The notes beneath the pieces were generated by a model that saw nothing but the letters and a program-made list of their open reading frames with translations, was not told the origin of the DNA and did not search any database. Positions 15,601-23,845 of a stretch of DNA of 64,000 nt are shown here, one piece after another; position 1 is the stretch's first letter; each line of letters starts with the position of its first letter. The stretch covers positions 62,001-126,000 of the forward strand of contig NZ_MCGQ01000027.1 of assembly GCF_002242805.1 (NCBI RefSeq). The letters are read 5' to 3'. The DNA is from Streptomyces diastatochromogenes (GTDB lineage Bacteria; Actinomycetota; Actinomycetes; Streptomycetales; Streptomycetaceae). A program made the translations under genes and the position numbers.

Positions 15601-16236
15601 ACCGACGATCGTGCGCAACGCCTCGGTCACCACGGGCCGGGCCGCCGCCGATTCGGGGTCGATCACGTCGAAGTGGCCGCATCCGGGCAGCTCGTGGAGT
15701 GTGACTCCCGATCGTTCGGCGTACCGGCGGGCCATGGCCACGGGCAGCGCCTCGTCGAGGGTGCCGTCGACCACGACCGTACGACCGGCGGGGGCGCCCA
15801 CGGCTGCCGGGTCGGCCGCGGCGTACCGGTCCGGGACCTGCGCCCTTGCGCCACCGAGGAACACGGCGACGGCACCCCGACCGCTGCCGAGTTCATCGGC
15901 CCACGCCAGGTCGGCGGTGGGAGCCAGGGAGAGCACAGCGGGCGGGGTGCCGGTCCGGCCAGATGCGCCGTCGGGCACCCGGTGCAGGAGCACGGCCCAC
16001 AGGGCGAGGTGCCCGCCGGCCGAGTGCCCGGCGCACACCACTCGCGCCGGGTCGACATGGCCGGACGCTGCCTGCGCGGCGAGGTGGGACAACCGGTCGA
16101 CGGCCTCCGCGGTGTCACTCAACGCGACCGGCCGGCCCCCTCCGCCGCCCACCCGGCGGTACTCGACACCGGCGACCGCACAGCCGCTCCGTGCCGCCAA
16201 GGCCCGGGCGAATGAGGAGACCTGGACACGGGACAC
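15586..16236 (-). CDS. Alpha/beta hydrolase, apparently lacking its N-terminal oxyanion-hole region
   Basis: A 216-residue protein. ARALAARSGCAVAGVEYRRVGGGGG, the nucleophile elbow CAGHSAGGHLALW, the Asp region VVDGTLDEALPV and the His in GCGHFDVID match esterase/lipase-type hydrolases. In relatives about 30-40 residues with an HGG oxyanion-hole motif come before the equivalent of residue 1, but here the frame opens only 7 bp after the stop of the upstream gene. The triad is present but the oxyanion hole is not, so activity is doubtful. GTG 16236 has no clear ribosome site. Confidence 0.6.
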   Translation of the reverse strand: MSRVQVSSFARALAARSGCAVAGVEYRRVGGGGGRPVALSDTAEAVDRLSHLAAQAASGHVDPARVVCAGHSAGGHLALWAVLLHRVPDGASGRTGTPPAVLSLAPTADLAWADELGSGRGAVAVFLGGARAQVPDRYAAADPAAVGAPAGRTVVVDGTLDEALPVAMARRYAERSGVTLHELPGCGHFDVIDPESAAARPVVTEALRTIVGAAAA

Positions 16237-16243
16237 GCGGACC

Positions 16244-16630
16244 CTAGAAGTGGACCTCCGCGCACGCCCGCCCCCGGGACTCGACGCGGCCGTCGATGTG
16301 CTCCCAGCCCTCGGCGCAGAGCACCGAGCCGTTCGGCAGGTCGCGGCCCAGCGGCACCGAGAACTTCTGGTGGTAGCCCCAGAAGCCCGTGGCGCTGTTC
16401 TGGTCGATGCCGCCGCCCCAGACGTGGAAGTGCCCGGTGAAGTCGCCGTTCCAGGTGGTCGAGGCCGACACCCGGTCGACGGTCAGCCCCGACCCTTGGA
16501 CGTCGATACAGGTCCGGCCGTTGCAGCCGCGGGCCCCCGCCTCCGCCGAGGGCGTTGCGGTCAGCACGAGCGCCACCAGGCTCACCAGACCCAGCCCCGC
16601 CCGCAGCATCCACCCTGACGTCACGCTCAC
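16244..16630 (-). CDS. Small secreted Cys-containing protein, function unknown
   Basis: I do not recognise the family with certainty. The 128-residue product has a signal peptide (about residues 1-30, ending TPSAEA) and a compact mature part with cysteines in RGCNGRTCIDVQGSG, VLCAEGW and GRACAEV, suggesting two disulfides. Aromatic residues (TWNGDFTGHFHVWG, FWGYHQKF) are frequent. GTG 16630 follows GGAGG by 8 nt; the open frame further upstream lacks support. It is followed 7 bp downstream by the truncated hydrolase. Confidence 0.6.
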   Translation of the reverse strand: MSVTSGWMLRAGLGLVSLVALVLTATPSAEAGARGCNGRTCIDVQGSGLTVDRVSASTTWNGDFTGHFHVWGGGIDQNSATGFWGYHQKFSVPLGRDLPNGSVLCAEGWEHIDGRVESRGRACAEVHF

Positions 16631-16859
16631 GAAATGTGCCTCCGTTCGGCATTGATCGACAACGAGACGACCTTGGCATCCCGGGCACGCAACCTCGGCA
16701 TCGCGAGCCGGGAATACATCCGAACGGCGGACACACCGGCGGTCGGACGGTTCAAGCAGTGGATGCTCCAACACGCCTCATTCGCCAGTTACTTCACCTC
16801 TTGACGGCCTTGGTTCAGACCTTTACGTTGCAGCAACCCCCACACGACAGGAGCGGCAC

Positions 16860-18155
16860 ATGCACGGTGTCAGAGCGTCGTCGTCCTCTCTCCTCCTGCG
16901 GCTGCTTCTTCTGCTGGCCGTCCTCCTGGGCCTGGCCGGTGTGCCCGCGCAGGCCGCGGACCGGGCCGTGGCGGGGCCCTTCAAGGTGCTGGCCCTGTAC
17001 AACGGCACCTGGGACGCGGCGCACATCAGCTTCGTCAAAGAAGCGAACGAGTGGTTCCCGCGACAGGCCGCCGCCAACGGGTTCACCTACACCGCCAGCA
17101 ACAACTGGGATCTGCTGGCTAACGGCGGGGTGAACGCGTACCAGGTGGTCCTCTTCCTCGACGACCTGCCGCAGACGGCGGCCCAGCGCTCCGGGTTCGA
17201 GCAGTACATGCGCTCCGGCGGCGCCTGGATGGGCTTCCACGTCTCGGCGTTCACGACGAACGCCTCGGGCTGGTCCTGGTACCACGACCAGTTCCTGGGG
17301 TCGGGGAACTTCAAGTCCAACACCTGGGGCCCGACCTCGGCCGTGCTGCGCGTGGAGGACCGTACCCATCCCGCGACGAAGAACCTGCCGGCCACGTTCG
17401 CCTCGTCCGTGAGCGAGTGGTACAGCTGGTCCAACGACCTGCGCCAGAACCCCGACATCAAGATCCTGGCGTCCATCGACCAGATCAGCTTCCCGGTCGG
17501 CACCGACCCCGACCAGACCTGGTACAGCGGCTACTACCCGATCCTGTGGACGAACACCAAGTACCGGATGCTGTACGCGAACTTCGGCCACAACGCGATG
17601 GACTACTCCACCAACACGCCGCTCTCCTCGACCTTCGCCAGTGAGACGCAGAACCGGTTCGTCCTCGACGGCCTGAAGTGGCTGGGCGGGGCGACGGACA
17701 CCCAGCCGCCGACCGGCCCGATCTCCGAGACCGCCTGGTACACGCTGCGCAACACCGGCAACGGCACCTGCGTGGACGCCCGGGGCGCGGCCACCGCCAA
17801 CGGCACGGCGATCCAGCAGTACGCCTGCAACGGCACCGCCGCCCAGCAGTATCAGTTCCGGTCCACCGACAGCGGATACCTGCGCATCACCAGCCGTGGC
17901 AACCCTCAGCAGGTCGTCGACGTCACCGACCGGTCCACCGCCGACGGCGCCCCGCTCCAGCTGTGGTCGTACGGAGGCGGCCAGAACCAGCAGTGGCGCC
18001 CGGTCCAGCAGGCCGACGGCGGCTACCACTTCGTGGCCCGGCACAGCGGCAGATGCCTCAACGCGGCTGCCACGGCCGCCGACAGTGTCCAGCTGACCCA
18101 GCGCACCTGCGACGACTCCCCCGCCCAGAGCTTCCGGCTCACCGCGCAGCCCTGA
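16860..18155 (+). CDS. Secreted ThuA-domain protein with C-terminal ricin-type lectin domain
   Basis: A 431-residue exported protein. A signal peptide (about 1-33) precedes a ThuA domain (about 40-280; FKVLALYNGTWDAAH, VLFLDDLPQ, GGAWMGFHVSAF, LYANFGHN), a glutamine-amidotransferase-like fold linked to sugar utilisation. The last 130 residues form a ricin B beta-trefoil (CBM13 type) with NTGNGTCVDARG, QQY/QQWR repeats and HSGRCLNAA. It probably binds and processes extracellular glycans. ATG 16860 follows AGGAG. Confidence 0.82.
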   Translation: MHGVRASSSSLLLRLLLLLAVLLGLAGVPAQAADRAVAGPFKVLALYNGTWDAAHISFVKEANEWFPRQAAANGFTYTASNNWDLLANGGVNAYQVVLFLDDLPQTAAQRSGFEQYMRSGGAWMGFHVSAFTTNASGWSWYHDQFLGSGNFKSNTWGPTSAVLRVEDRTHPATKNLPATFASSVSEWYSWSNDLRQNPDIKILASIDQISFPVGTDPDQTWYSGYYPILWTNTKYRMLYANFGHNAMDYSTNTPLSSTFASETQNRFVLDGLKWLGGATDTQPPTGPISETAWYTLRNTGNGTCVDARGAATANGTAIQQYACNGTAAQQYQFRSTDSGYLRITSRGNPQQVVDVTDRSTADGAPLQLWSYGGGQNQQWRPVQQADGGYHFVARHSGRCLNAAATAADSVQLTQRTCDDSPAQSFRLTAQP

Positions 18156-18257
18156 CCGCACGCGGCCGGACGATCGCCGGTGAACCCGGAGGGAATTCCT
18201 GGTCAATGAATCGTTGGGACGGCTGTTCGGATACGGAGGGCTGCCTAGCATGAGGCC

Positions 18258-19454
18258 ATGCCGCTGCCCCGCCTCGGCACGCGGCCGCTCCCCGTCCGGA
18301 CGGCTGGAGTGCTGCTCCTCGTCCTCGCGCTCGCCGTGGGAGGGTCCCTGCTCGCGCTCTCCCTCCGCGGCGGGCGCCTCACGCGGGCCGCGCGGCCCGT
18401 CACGGTCGAGGTCTCGCCGAGCCACTGCGGCCGCGGCTGGACCCGGCCGGCGCCCGGGGTGCAGACCTTCGACCTGCACAACGCCTCCGGCGGTGCCGCC
18501 GAGGTCTACCTGGAGGACCCGGGCAGCCAGGCGGTGTACGGCGAGGTGGAGGGCATCGGCCCGGGTACGACACGGCAGTTGACCGTCCAGCTGGGCGAGG
18601 GGACGTACGCCTTCAAGTGCGTGCCCGACGACGCCGACGCCGTCACCGGTCCCAGCGTCCGCGTCACGTCGGGGCGGCGCGGGCCCGGGGCGGCCCCCGT
18701 CACCGAGCACGACCTGATCCCGCCGGCGCTCGCCTACCAGAAGTGGGTCGGCGGCGGTCTGGACGAGGTGGTCCGGCTGACGGCGAAACTCGGCCGGTCC
18801 ATCGACCGGGGCGACCTCGCCGACGCCCGGTCGGCCTGGCTGCCGGCCCATCTGGAGTACGAGCGGCTGGGCGCGGCGTACGACGCCTTCGGGGACGCGG
18901 ACGGGCGGATCGACGGCACGGACGCGGGACTGTCCGACGGGGTGCGCGACCAGGGCTTCACCGGGTTCCACCGCGTCGAGTACGGGCTGTGGCACGGGCA
19001 GTCCGCCAGCCGTCTGCGCGCCCCGGCGGCGGCGCTGGTCAAGGCGGTGACCGGGCTGCGGGACGGCTGGTCGCAGACCCGCATGGATCCGGCCCAGCTC
19101 GGTCTGCGGGCGCACGAGATCCTGGAGAACACCGTGCAGTTCGAGCTGACCGGCCGGACGGACTACGGCAGCGGCAGCAACCTCGCCACCGCCCGCGCCA
19201 ACGTGGACGGCACCCGCGAGGTGCTGTCCCGGCTGCGCCCGCTGCTCATGACCCGGTACGCCGACCTGCCCGGCCTCGACCGGGACCTGGACCGCGCACA
19301 GCACCTGCTCGACGGGTACCGGCACGGCGGCCGCTGGACCGCGCTGACCGCCCTGCCCCGCGCCGGGCGGGAGCGCGTCGACTCGGTCTTCGGCGATCTC
19401 GTCGAGCGGCTCGCGTCGGTGGCGACCGTGTGCGATCCGCGGAGGACGGCGTGA
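18258..19454 (+). CDS. efeO: Iron uptake protein EfeO (cupredoxin + M75 imelysin domains)
   Basis: A 398-residue membrane-anchored extracytoplasmic protein. One N-terminal span (about 16-37) is followed by a cupredoxin-like domain (CGRGW...FKCVPDD) and a peptidase M75 domain with HLEYERLG and GFHRVEYGLWHG, the latter diagnostic for EfeO. EfeO captures iron outside the membrane for EfeB/EfeU. It overlaps efeB by 4 bp (GTGA). No permease gene efeU is present on either side, unlike the usual three-gene operon. TAGCAT lies just upstream of the start, so the leader is very short. Confidence 0.88.
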   Translation: MPLPRLGTRPLPVRTAGVLLLVLALAVGGSLLALSLRGGRLTRAARPVTVEVSPSHCGRGWTRPAPGVQTFDLHNASGGAAEVYLEDPGSQAVYGEVEGIGPGTTRQLTVQLGEGTYAFKCVPDDADAVTGPSVRVTSGRRGPGAAPVTEHDLIPPALAYQKWVGGGLDEVVRLTAKLGRSIDRGDLADARSAWLPAHLEYERLGAAYDAFGDADGRIDGTDAGLSDGVRDQGFTGFHRVEYGLWHGQSASRLRAPAAALVKAVTGLRDGWSQTRMDPAQLGLRAHEILENTVQFELTGRTDYGSGSNLATARANVDGTREVLSRLRPLLMTRYADLPGLDRDLDRAQHLLDGYRHGGRWTALTALPRAGRERVDSVFGDLVERLASVATVCDPRRTA

Positions 19455-20656
19455 GCGGAGTCGACCGACCCGATGGCGTGGGCAGGCGCGGGTTCCTGCG
19501 TGGTGCCGCCCTCACGGGAGTGGGGCTCGCCACCGGTGCCGCCGCACCCGCGGCGACTGTCGTCCCCTTCCATGGCGCCCACCAGGCAGCCGTGCTCGCG
19601 CCCTCGCGGCGGACCAGCGTGTTCGTGTCGTTCGACGTGACCGCCGAGCACCGCGCCGACCTGTCCGACCTGCTGCACACGCTCACCGACCGGGCCCGTT
19701 TGCTGACCTCGGGCGGGACGCCGTCCCCGGTGGGCATCACCGGGCCGCCCGCCGACTCGGGCATCCTCGGCGACCGGCTCCCCTCCGGCGCGCTGGGCGT
19801 GACCGTCGGGGTCGGCGCCTCGCTCTTCGACGACCGGTTCGGGCTGGCCCCGCTGCGGCCCCGGCGGCTGACCGCCATGCCCGCCTTCCCGGACGACGAC
19901 CTGCGGTCCGAGTGGTGCCACGGCGACCTCAGTCTCCAACTGCACGCGGACGACCCGGACACCACCCTGCACGCGCTGCGCGACATCGCCCGGCACACCC
20001 GGGGCGGGATGCAGGTCCGCTGGCGCCTGGACGGCTTCACCAGTCCGCCCCGGCCCTCCGGCACCCCGCGCAATCTGCTGGGTTTCAAGGACGGCACCGC
20101 CAACCCGGACGCGCACAGTGCCCGCGAGATGGACCGCCTGGTGTGGGTGGGCAAGGGCATGGGCGAGCCGGACTGGACGGCCGGCGGCAGCTACCAGGTC
20201 GTCCGGCTGATCCGGATGCTGGTGGAGTTCTGGGACCGGGTCTCACTGACCGAGCAGGAGCGGATGTTCGGCCGGGCCCGCTTCTCCGGCGCACCGCTGG
20301 ACGGCGACCACGAGCACGACACGCCGGAGTACGCCGACGACCCCAAGGGCGACGTCATCCCGCTGGACGCCCACATCCGCCTCGCCAACCCCCGCACGGC
20401 CGCCACCGCCGACCAGCGCATCCTGCGCCGCGCCTACAACTACGACCGGGGCATGGACGGCAACGGCAACCTCGACATGGGCCTGCTGTTCTCCTGCTAC
20501 CAGCGGGATCCGGTACGGCAGTTCGAGACCGTGCAGCACCGGCTGGCGGGCGAGCCGCTCACCGACTACATCTCCCCGTTCGGCGGCGGCTACTTCTTCG
20601 CCCTGCCCGGCGTACGGGGCGCGACGGACTGGTACGGGCGCGCGCTGCTGGGCTAG
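19451..20656 (+). CDS. efeB: Tat-exported DyP-type haem peroxidase EfeB
   Basis: A 401-residue Dyp-type peroxidase. GRRGFLRGAALTG is a Tat signal (about 11-23). The Dyp catalytic motif GFKDGTANP and the proximal-haem His region DAHIRLANPR are present, with the C-terminal FxPFGGGYFFALPG block. In the Efe system it acts on haem or ferrous iron outside the membrane. GTG 19451 overlaps the efeO stop, showing translational coupling. It ends at an inverted repeat overlapping its stop codon. Confidence 0.9.
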   Translation: MSGVDRPDGVGRRGFLRGAALTGVGLATGAAAPAATVVPFHGAHQAAVLAPSRRTSVFVSFDVTAEHRADLSDLLHTLTDRARLLTSGGTPSPVGITGPPADSGILGDRLPSGALGVTVGVGASLFDDRFGLAPLRPRRLTAMPAFPDDDLRSEWCHGDLSLQLHADDPDTTLHALRDIARHTRGGMQVRWRLDGFTSPPRPSGTPRNLLGFKDGTANPDAHSAREMDRLVWVGKGMGEPDWTAGGSYQVVRLIRMLVEFWDRVSLTEQERMFGRARFSGAPLDGDHEHDTPEYADDPKGDVIPLDAHIRLANPRTAATADQRILRRAYNYDRGMDGNGNLDMGLLFSCYQRDPVRQFETVQHRLAGEPLTDYISPFGGGYFFALPGVRGATDWYGRALLG

Positions 20657-20694
20657 GTCCTGTCTGGCAGGCGGGAATTATCAGACAGGCCCTA
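20654..20694. terminator. Inverted repeat at the efeB stop codon
   Basis: Arms TAGGTCCTGTCTG (20654-20666) and CAGACAGGCCCTA (20682-20694) pair with one mismatch around a 15-nt loop, and the left arm contains the efeB stop codon. Most likely a terminator; the GGxCCTGTCTG arm also resembles some IS ends. Confidence 0.5.
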
Positions 20695-20796
20695 AAAGAG
20701 CGTTCTGTTCCAGCACAGTTGTTTGATGGCGTTCCGGGTGGTCGGCCGGCCTGGGCCTGCCGAGATGGCCGGTCATTACCGTGGCGCCTGTGACGG

Positions 20797-21216
20797 GTGA
20801 CGGCAGACTGGAGCCCGTTTCAGCCCCTTCGCTCCTCCCTGCTGGCCGGCCGGCAGCGCGAGGTCCTCGGCGGGGCGGAGGCGCCGTTCCGTGCGGCAGA
20901 CGCCTGTGCGAAGGCCGGCCGCGAACGCTACGGCCTGACCTCACGGACCCAGGCTGACTTCGCCGCCTGCCTGCGCGAGGCAACCGATCCGGGTCTCCCG
21001 CTGGCGGCCCGCGTGTACCTCGACGTGGGGTTCTTCCATCCTTTCACCGACGGCAACGCCCGCGCGGCCCTGCTGACCTTGGTCCACGTCCTGGCTCGCG
21101 AGGAGATCGTCCTTGCAGAGGTCGGCCCTCTCCAGACGACCCGCTACGCGGACGACGCGGCGGGCGCCGCCGACCTCGCCACTCTCATCGGCGTACTCAA
21201 CCGCCACCGATACTGA
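20797..21216 (+). CDS. Fic family protein (short)
   Basis: A 139-residue protein with the Fic signature HPFTDGNARAALL (about residues 79-91), which positions ATP and Mg for transfer of AMP or a related group to target proteins. The invariant His and the DGNxR phosphate loop are intact. It lacks an (S/T)xxxE(G/N) inhibitory helix and is shorter than most Fic proteins, so it may be an N-terminally trimmed Fic or a Doc-like toxin without antitoxin nearby. GTG 20797 has only weak ribosome-site support. Confidence 0.65.
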   Translation: MTADWSPFQPLRSSLLAGRQREVLGGAEAPFRAADACAKAGRERYGLTSRTQADFAACLREATDPGLPLAARVYLDVGFFHPFTDGNARAALLTLVHVLAREEIVLAEVGPLQTTRYADDAAGAADLATLIGVLNRHRY

Positions 21217-21472
21217 AGCCTTCATGGTGAGGATGTCGGCCCCCTCACCAGTCGTCGTGGCGTGCCGTGCGCCGGCGTGCCTGAAGCGCCGACCGTTGAC
21301 AAGGCCGGCCGAGCTTCGACCGGCGGGCGGGCGGCTGGGCCAAGATGTCAGAGAAGTCGCCGTTCAGATAGCTCGGCTGATCGTTGTGTGCCGTCGCTGG
21401 TCTGTGCGATGCATGCTGTCCCTCTAGACTCGATGCCCGCATGACTCGATGATCATCTGCCGGAAGGACCAC

Positions 21473-21685
21473 ATGTTCCAGGATGCTCCGATCTATCACC
21501 AGCTCGTTGCGGAGCGCGGCGACGTACCGGCGCGAGTACGTGACGCGGCCGCGAGCATACGCAGTCAACTTGACGCAGTGATGGCCACAGGCGCCTCAGC
21601 CGGCCTCTTCGAGCCCCGCACGCCTGCGGCTGGCTCGGAGTTGCGCTCGATGTCTGCACTTCCTCCTGGATTGCCGCAGCGGTAG
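21473..21685 (+). CDS. Small conserved actinobacterial protein, function unknown
   Basis: A 70-residue product beginning MFQDAPIYHQLVAERGDVPA, resembling an N-terminus I recognise from small uncharacterised streptomycete proteins; the Pro/Ser-rich C-terminus looks divergent. ATG 21473 follows GGAAGGA. A strong hairpin terminator begins 10 bp after the stop, supporting a real transcription unit at the edge of the mobile-element island. Confidence 0.5.
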   Translation: MFQDAPIYHQLVAERGDVPARVRDAAASIRSQLDAVMATGASAGLFEPRTPAAGSELRSMSALPPGLPQR

Positions 21686-21694
21686 CAGCCCCTC

Positions 21695-21729
21695 CCCAGG
21701 GGAGTCACGCCCGTGCGTGAACCCCTGGG
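21695..21729. terminator. Strong two-part hairpin
   Basis: CCCAGGGG (21695-21702) pairs with CCCCTGGG (21722-21729), and inside it TCACGC (21705-21710) pairs with GCGTGA (21715-21720). It lies 10 bp past the stop of the small gene. The following stretch to 22027 holds no convincing gene. Confidence 0.65.
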
Positions 21730-22027
21730 ATGACAGGTAGCGGCGCCATACCCGAGGCCACGGAATCCGTTCCCATGTCAACTCCCCGCTACCGCAGAGT
21801 GGTCGGGCACCGCGTGCCACGCCAAGCGGTCGCATAGGCCGCTCTGGCGGACGGTTCAGCGAACCTCAGGCCTCCTACCTGGGACAGCTCCTGACGGCAC
21901 GTCGGGTACGGCGTGCCAGTTCCCACGGGTGGCGTGCTGCAGCTCACAAAGGGAGCGCGCGGGACGGATGAGCGCGCGCCCCCCCTTCAGGCCGTTGGCG
22001 AGCCAGCAGCCGATCGTGGTCCCGGAC

Positions 22028-22273
22028 GAGTCGGGAGCGAGGAACGTCGCGACGTCGGTTGGTGTGCGGAGGCGGGCGGTAGAGGCGTTGATGTGGTGGC
22101 CGTGTGCTTCCAGGAGCGGGCGGACCTCCTGTTTCGCGCGGCTGATGGTCATGGCGGTGACGCCGAGGAGTTGGCCGAGGAGGTCCATGGTCGCGAGTTT
22201 GCGCAGGTGGAGCACGGTGACCAGGATCCGGTCGGCTGGGGTGAGTTTGGCTTTGGCACCTGTGCCAGGGGCC
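22028..22273 (-). repeat. 246-bp direct repeat, copy 1 (IS-derived fragment)
   Basis: This segment is identical to 23877-24122 except for one base (T/C in GGTCCATGG versus GGTCCACGG). On the minus strand it encodes part of the C-terminal extension of the ISAzo13-type transposase (LTPADRILVTVLHLRKLAT... with a helix-turn-helix LGVTAMTISRAKQEV). Both flanks differ from the intact IS copy, so this is a detached fragment. Confidence 0.85.
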
Positions 22274-22565
22274 TTCGCCTGGCTCCACGGCTTCCGACGC
22301 CTGCGGATCCGCTGGGAACGGCGAGCCGACATCCACGAAGCGCTCCTCAAAATCGCCTGCTGCCTGATCACGCACCGACAACTCAGTTCATTGTGTTAGC
22401 CGTTGAGAGAGCCGAACGCTCAACTCCCGCCACAGAAAAGGCGCCAGGGGAGAGCCCTCTCACTATATTAACCGTTGTTAGTCCGCGAGGCTGGCCCAGT
22501 AGCACAGCTCAAAGCTAAGGCGCATACTGGAAGGGATTTGGCCTCAAGGACCAAAAGAAGGCACC
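22274..22565. other. A/T-richer spacer before the orphan gene
   Basis: About 290 bp with clearly lower G+C than the rest of the window and no convincing gene. It contains a GAGAGCCCTCTC inverted repeat followed by TATATT near 22464, a plausible -10 element for the following small genes. Confidence 0.35.
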
Positions 22566-22742
22566 ATGAGCAGCCACCAGGCTGGCTCAGCTAACCGCAC
22601 AGAATCATCTGGTGACGGTTGTGCATTCTACGAACTCGGGACGGCCGTCCGTCCTGCCTCCAAGAGTTCAGGAAGAAACCATGGCTCTCCAATTTTCTCC
22701 GCAGGCAGTTGCTTCTCCAGCCGACTTTGCAACTGCCTATGA
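22566..22742 (+). CDS. Possible 58-residue leader ORF
   Basis: An open frame from ATG 22566, with GAAGG 5 nt upstream, to a stop inside the next gene (22740-22742). The product starts MSSHQAGSANRTESSGDG and matches nothing I know. It overlaps the start of the orphan gene in another frame, so it may be a coupled leader peptide or a chance ORF. Confidence 0.25.
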   Translation: MSSHQAGSANRTESSGDGCAFYELGTAVRPASKSSGRNHGSPIFSAGSCFSSRLCNCL

Positions 22743-23217
22743 AGGCTATCTGCCCAGGTGGGACGGCAGTACGCCGAAAAAGCACACACATCTAGTGTTC
22801 CACTACAGCGGCAACCTGATCACCGACTGGGGCGCCGCAAACCAGTTCACCACCGAGTTCGCCTACACATACCTTCCGTGTTCGGACGGCAAGGTGCAGA
22901 AGTTCTTTCCCGACCTCTTTGAAAGGTACGCAGTGACCGTCACGGCGGGTATCTCATCATTCCACGATAAGGCCAACGGAATCTGCGCGGTGGACGAAAT
23001 GGCAGCATCTCTGCAACAGGTTCCAGAAGGTCCGCATGTGCTCGTCCTGAGGTTGAAACTCGCATCGTTCCAATCGCACATACACAGGGTCTCCTACGGC
23101 GTCGATATCCATGTGCAGTCGACGGATACGAGTCAGGCGAACCAGTTCGACCTGATGAAGGCGTACCTCACCCCTGATGCAAAATTCTCGCCGACCAAAC
23201 CGGCTCCGACGTTCTGA
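22681..23217 (+). CDS. Orphan protein of unknown function, low-G+C gene
   Basis: A 178-residue soluble protein starting MALQFSPQAVASPADFATAY; I recognise no family. It is rich in aromatic and His residues, has no signal peptide or membrane span, and ends in a Lys/Pro-rich tail. ATG 22681 follows AGGAAG. Codon use (many A/T third positions such as TTT, CCA, AAA, TCT) differs sharply from neighbouring genes, and it sits between two copies of a 246-bp IS-derived repeat. A hairpin terminator follows. Recent horizontal arrival is likely. Confidence 0.65.
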   Translation: MALQFSPQAVASPADFATAYEGYLPRWDGSTPKKHTHLVFHYSGNLITDWGAANQFTTEFAYTYLPCSDGKVQKFFPDLFERYAVTVTAGISSFHDKANGICAVDEMAASLQQVPEGPHVLVLRLKLASFQSHIHRVSYGVDIHVQSTDTSQANQFDLMKAYLTPDAKFSPTKPAPTF

Positions 23218-23350
23218 GAGGCGCAGACGGCGCGGGCGGTCGGGGTGTGCCAGTTAGTCAGGGCCAGGTAGCGGCGTAGTAGTTGCTCTCGGGCATGGCG
23301 GAGGTGAGGGGAAGCCAGGCTGGCGTCACGGCCACTTACCCAACACAACC

Positions 23351-23381
23351 GACCCCCACCAGGTTCAGCCCTGTGGGGGTC
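23351..23381. terminator. Hairpin downstream of the orphan gene
   Basis: GACCCCCA (23351-23358) pairs with TGGGGGTC (23374-23381), with an inner AGG/CCT helix and a 6-nt loop; flanking CAAC/GTTG can extend it. It lies about 130 bp past the stop of the orphan gene. Confidence 0.55.
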
Positions 23382-23830
23382 ATCGTTGTGCGGTGGCATG
23401 CATGAATGCGCACGTCACGTCGCGCTTCGGCCTGCGTGGGTCGGCACTTCGATCCGTGCATTGTCGCCGCTACACCGACTGACGGAACCCACGGCCAAGA
23501 GGCGTGACGGCAAGGCCAACTCACCCGCAGGGCGTTGAGCGAGTCACCCAGAGAGCCTGTGCGACGGCGCCTCGGTACGAACGTGCTCAAACCCAATCGC
23601 TTGCAGTAGGCGCGCTGAACGAAGCACTGGAGCGAGAACACCACGCCGCCGAGGCACGACTCGACTGCTACCGGCGATTCGGAGCGACTCTCCCCCCAGG
23701 CGGAGGGGTCCCTGCTCTCGCCCCCAAGTACCAGGCAGCCATTGAGCGCCGACGCGTCCGCGCTACCACCCGTGTGCACCACGTGCTTTGTTCCGCTTCC
23801 GGCGACAGGCATCTGCGACTCCTGTGGCTA
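23382..23830. other. Spacer without convincing gene
   Basis: About 450 bp between the hairpin and the IS end. Open frames cross it on both strands, but none has a ribosome site with a consistent product. A plus-strand stretch with residues like LNEALEREHHAAEARLDCYRR near 23610 could be a worn coding remnant. Confidence 0.3.
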
Positions 23831-23845
23831 AGGGCGTGCAGATCT

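Noticed and set aside
16815..19325. Very long minus-strand frame across the ThuA and efeO genes
   Set aside because: It covers two unrelated plus-strand genes and has composition typical of an antisense shadow.
20654..20694. IS end instead of terminator
   Set aside because: No transposase gene or second end nearby; position at the efeB stop favours a terminator.
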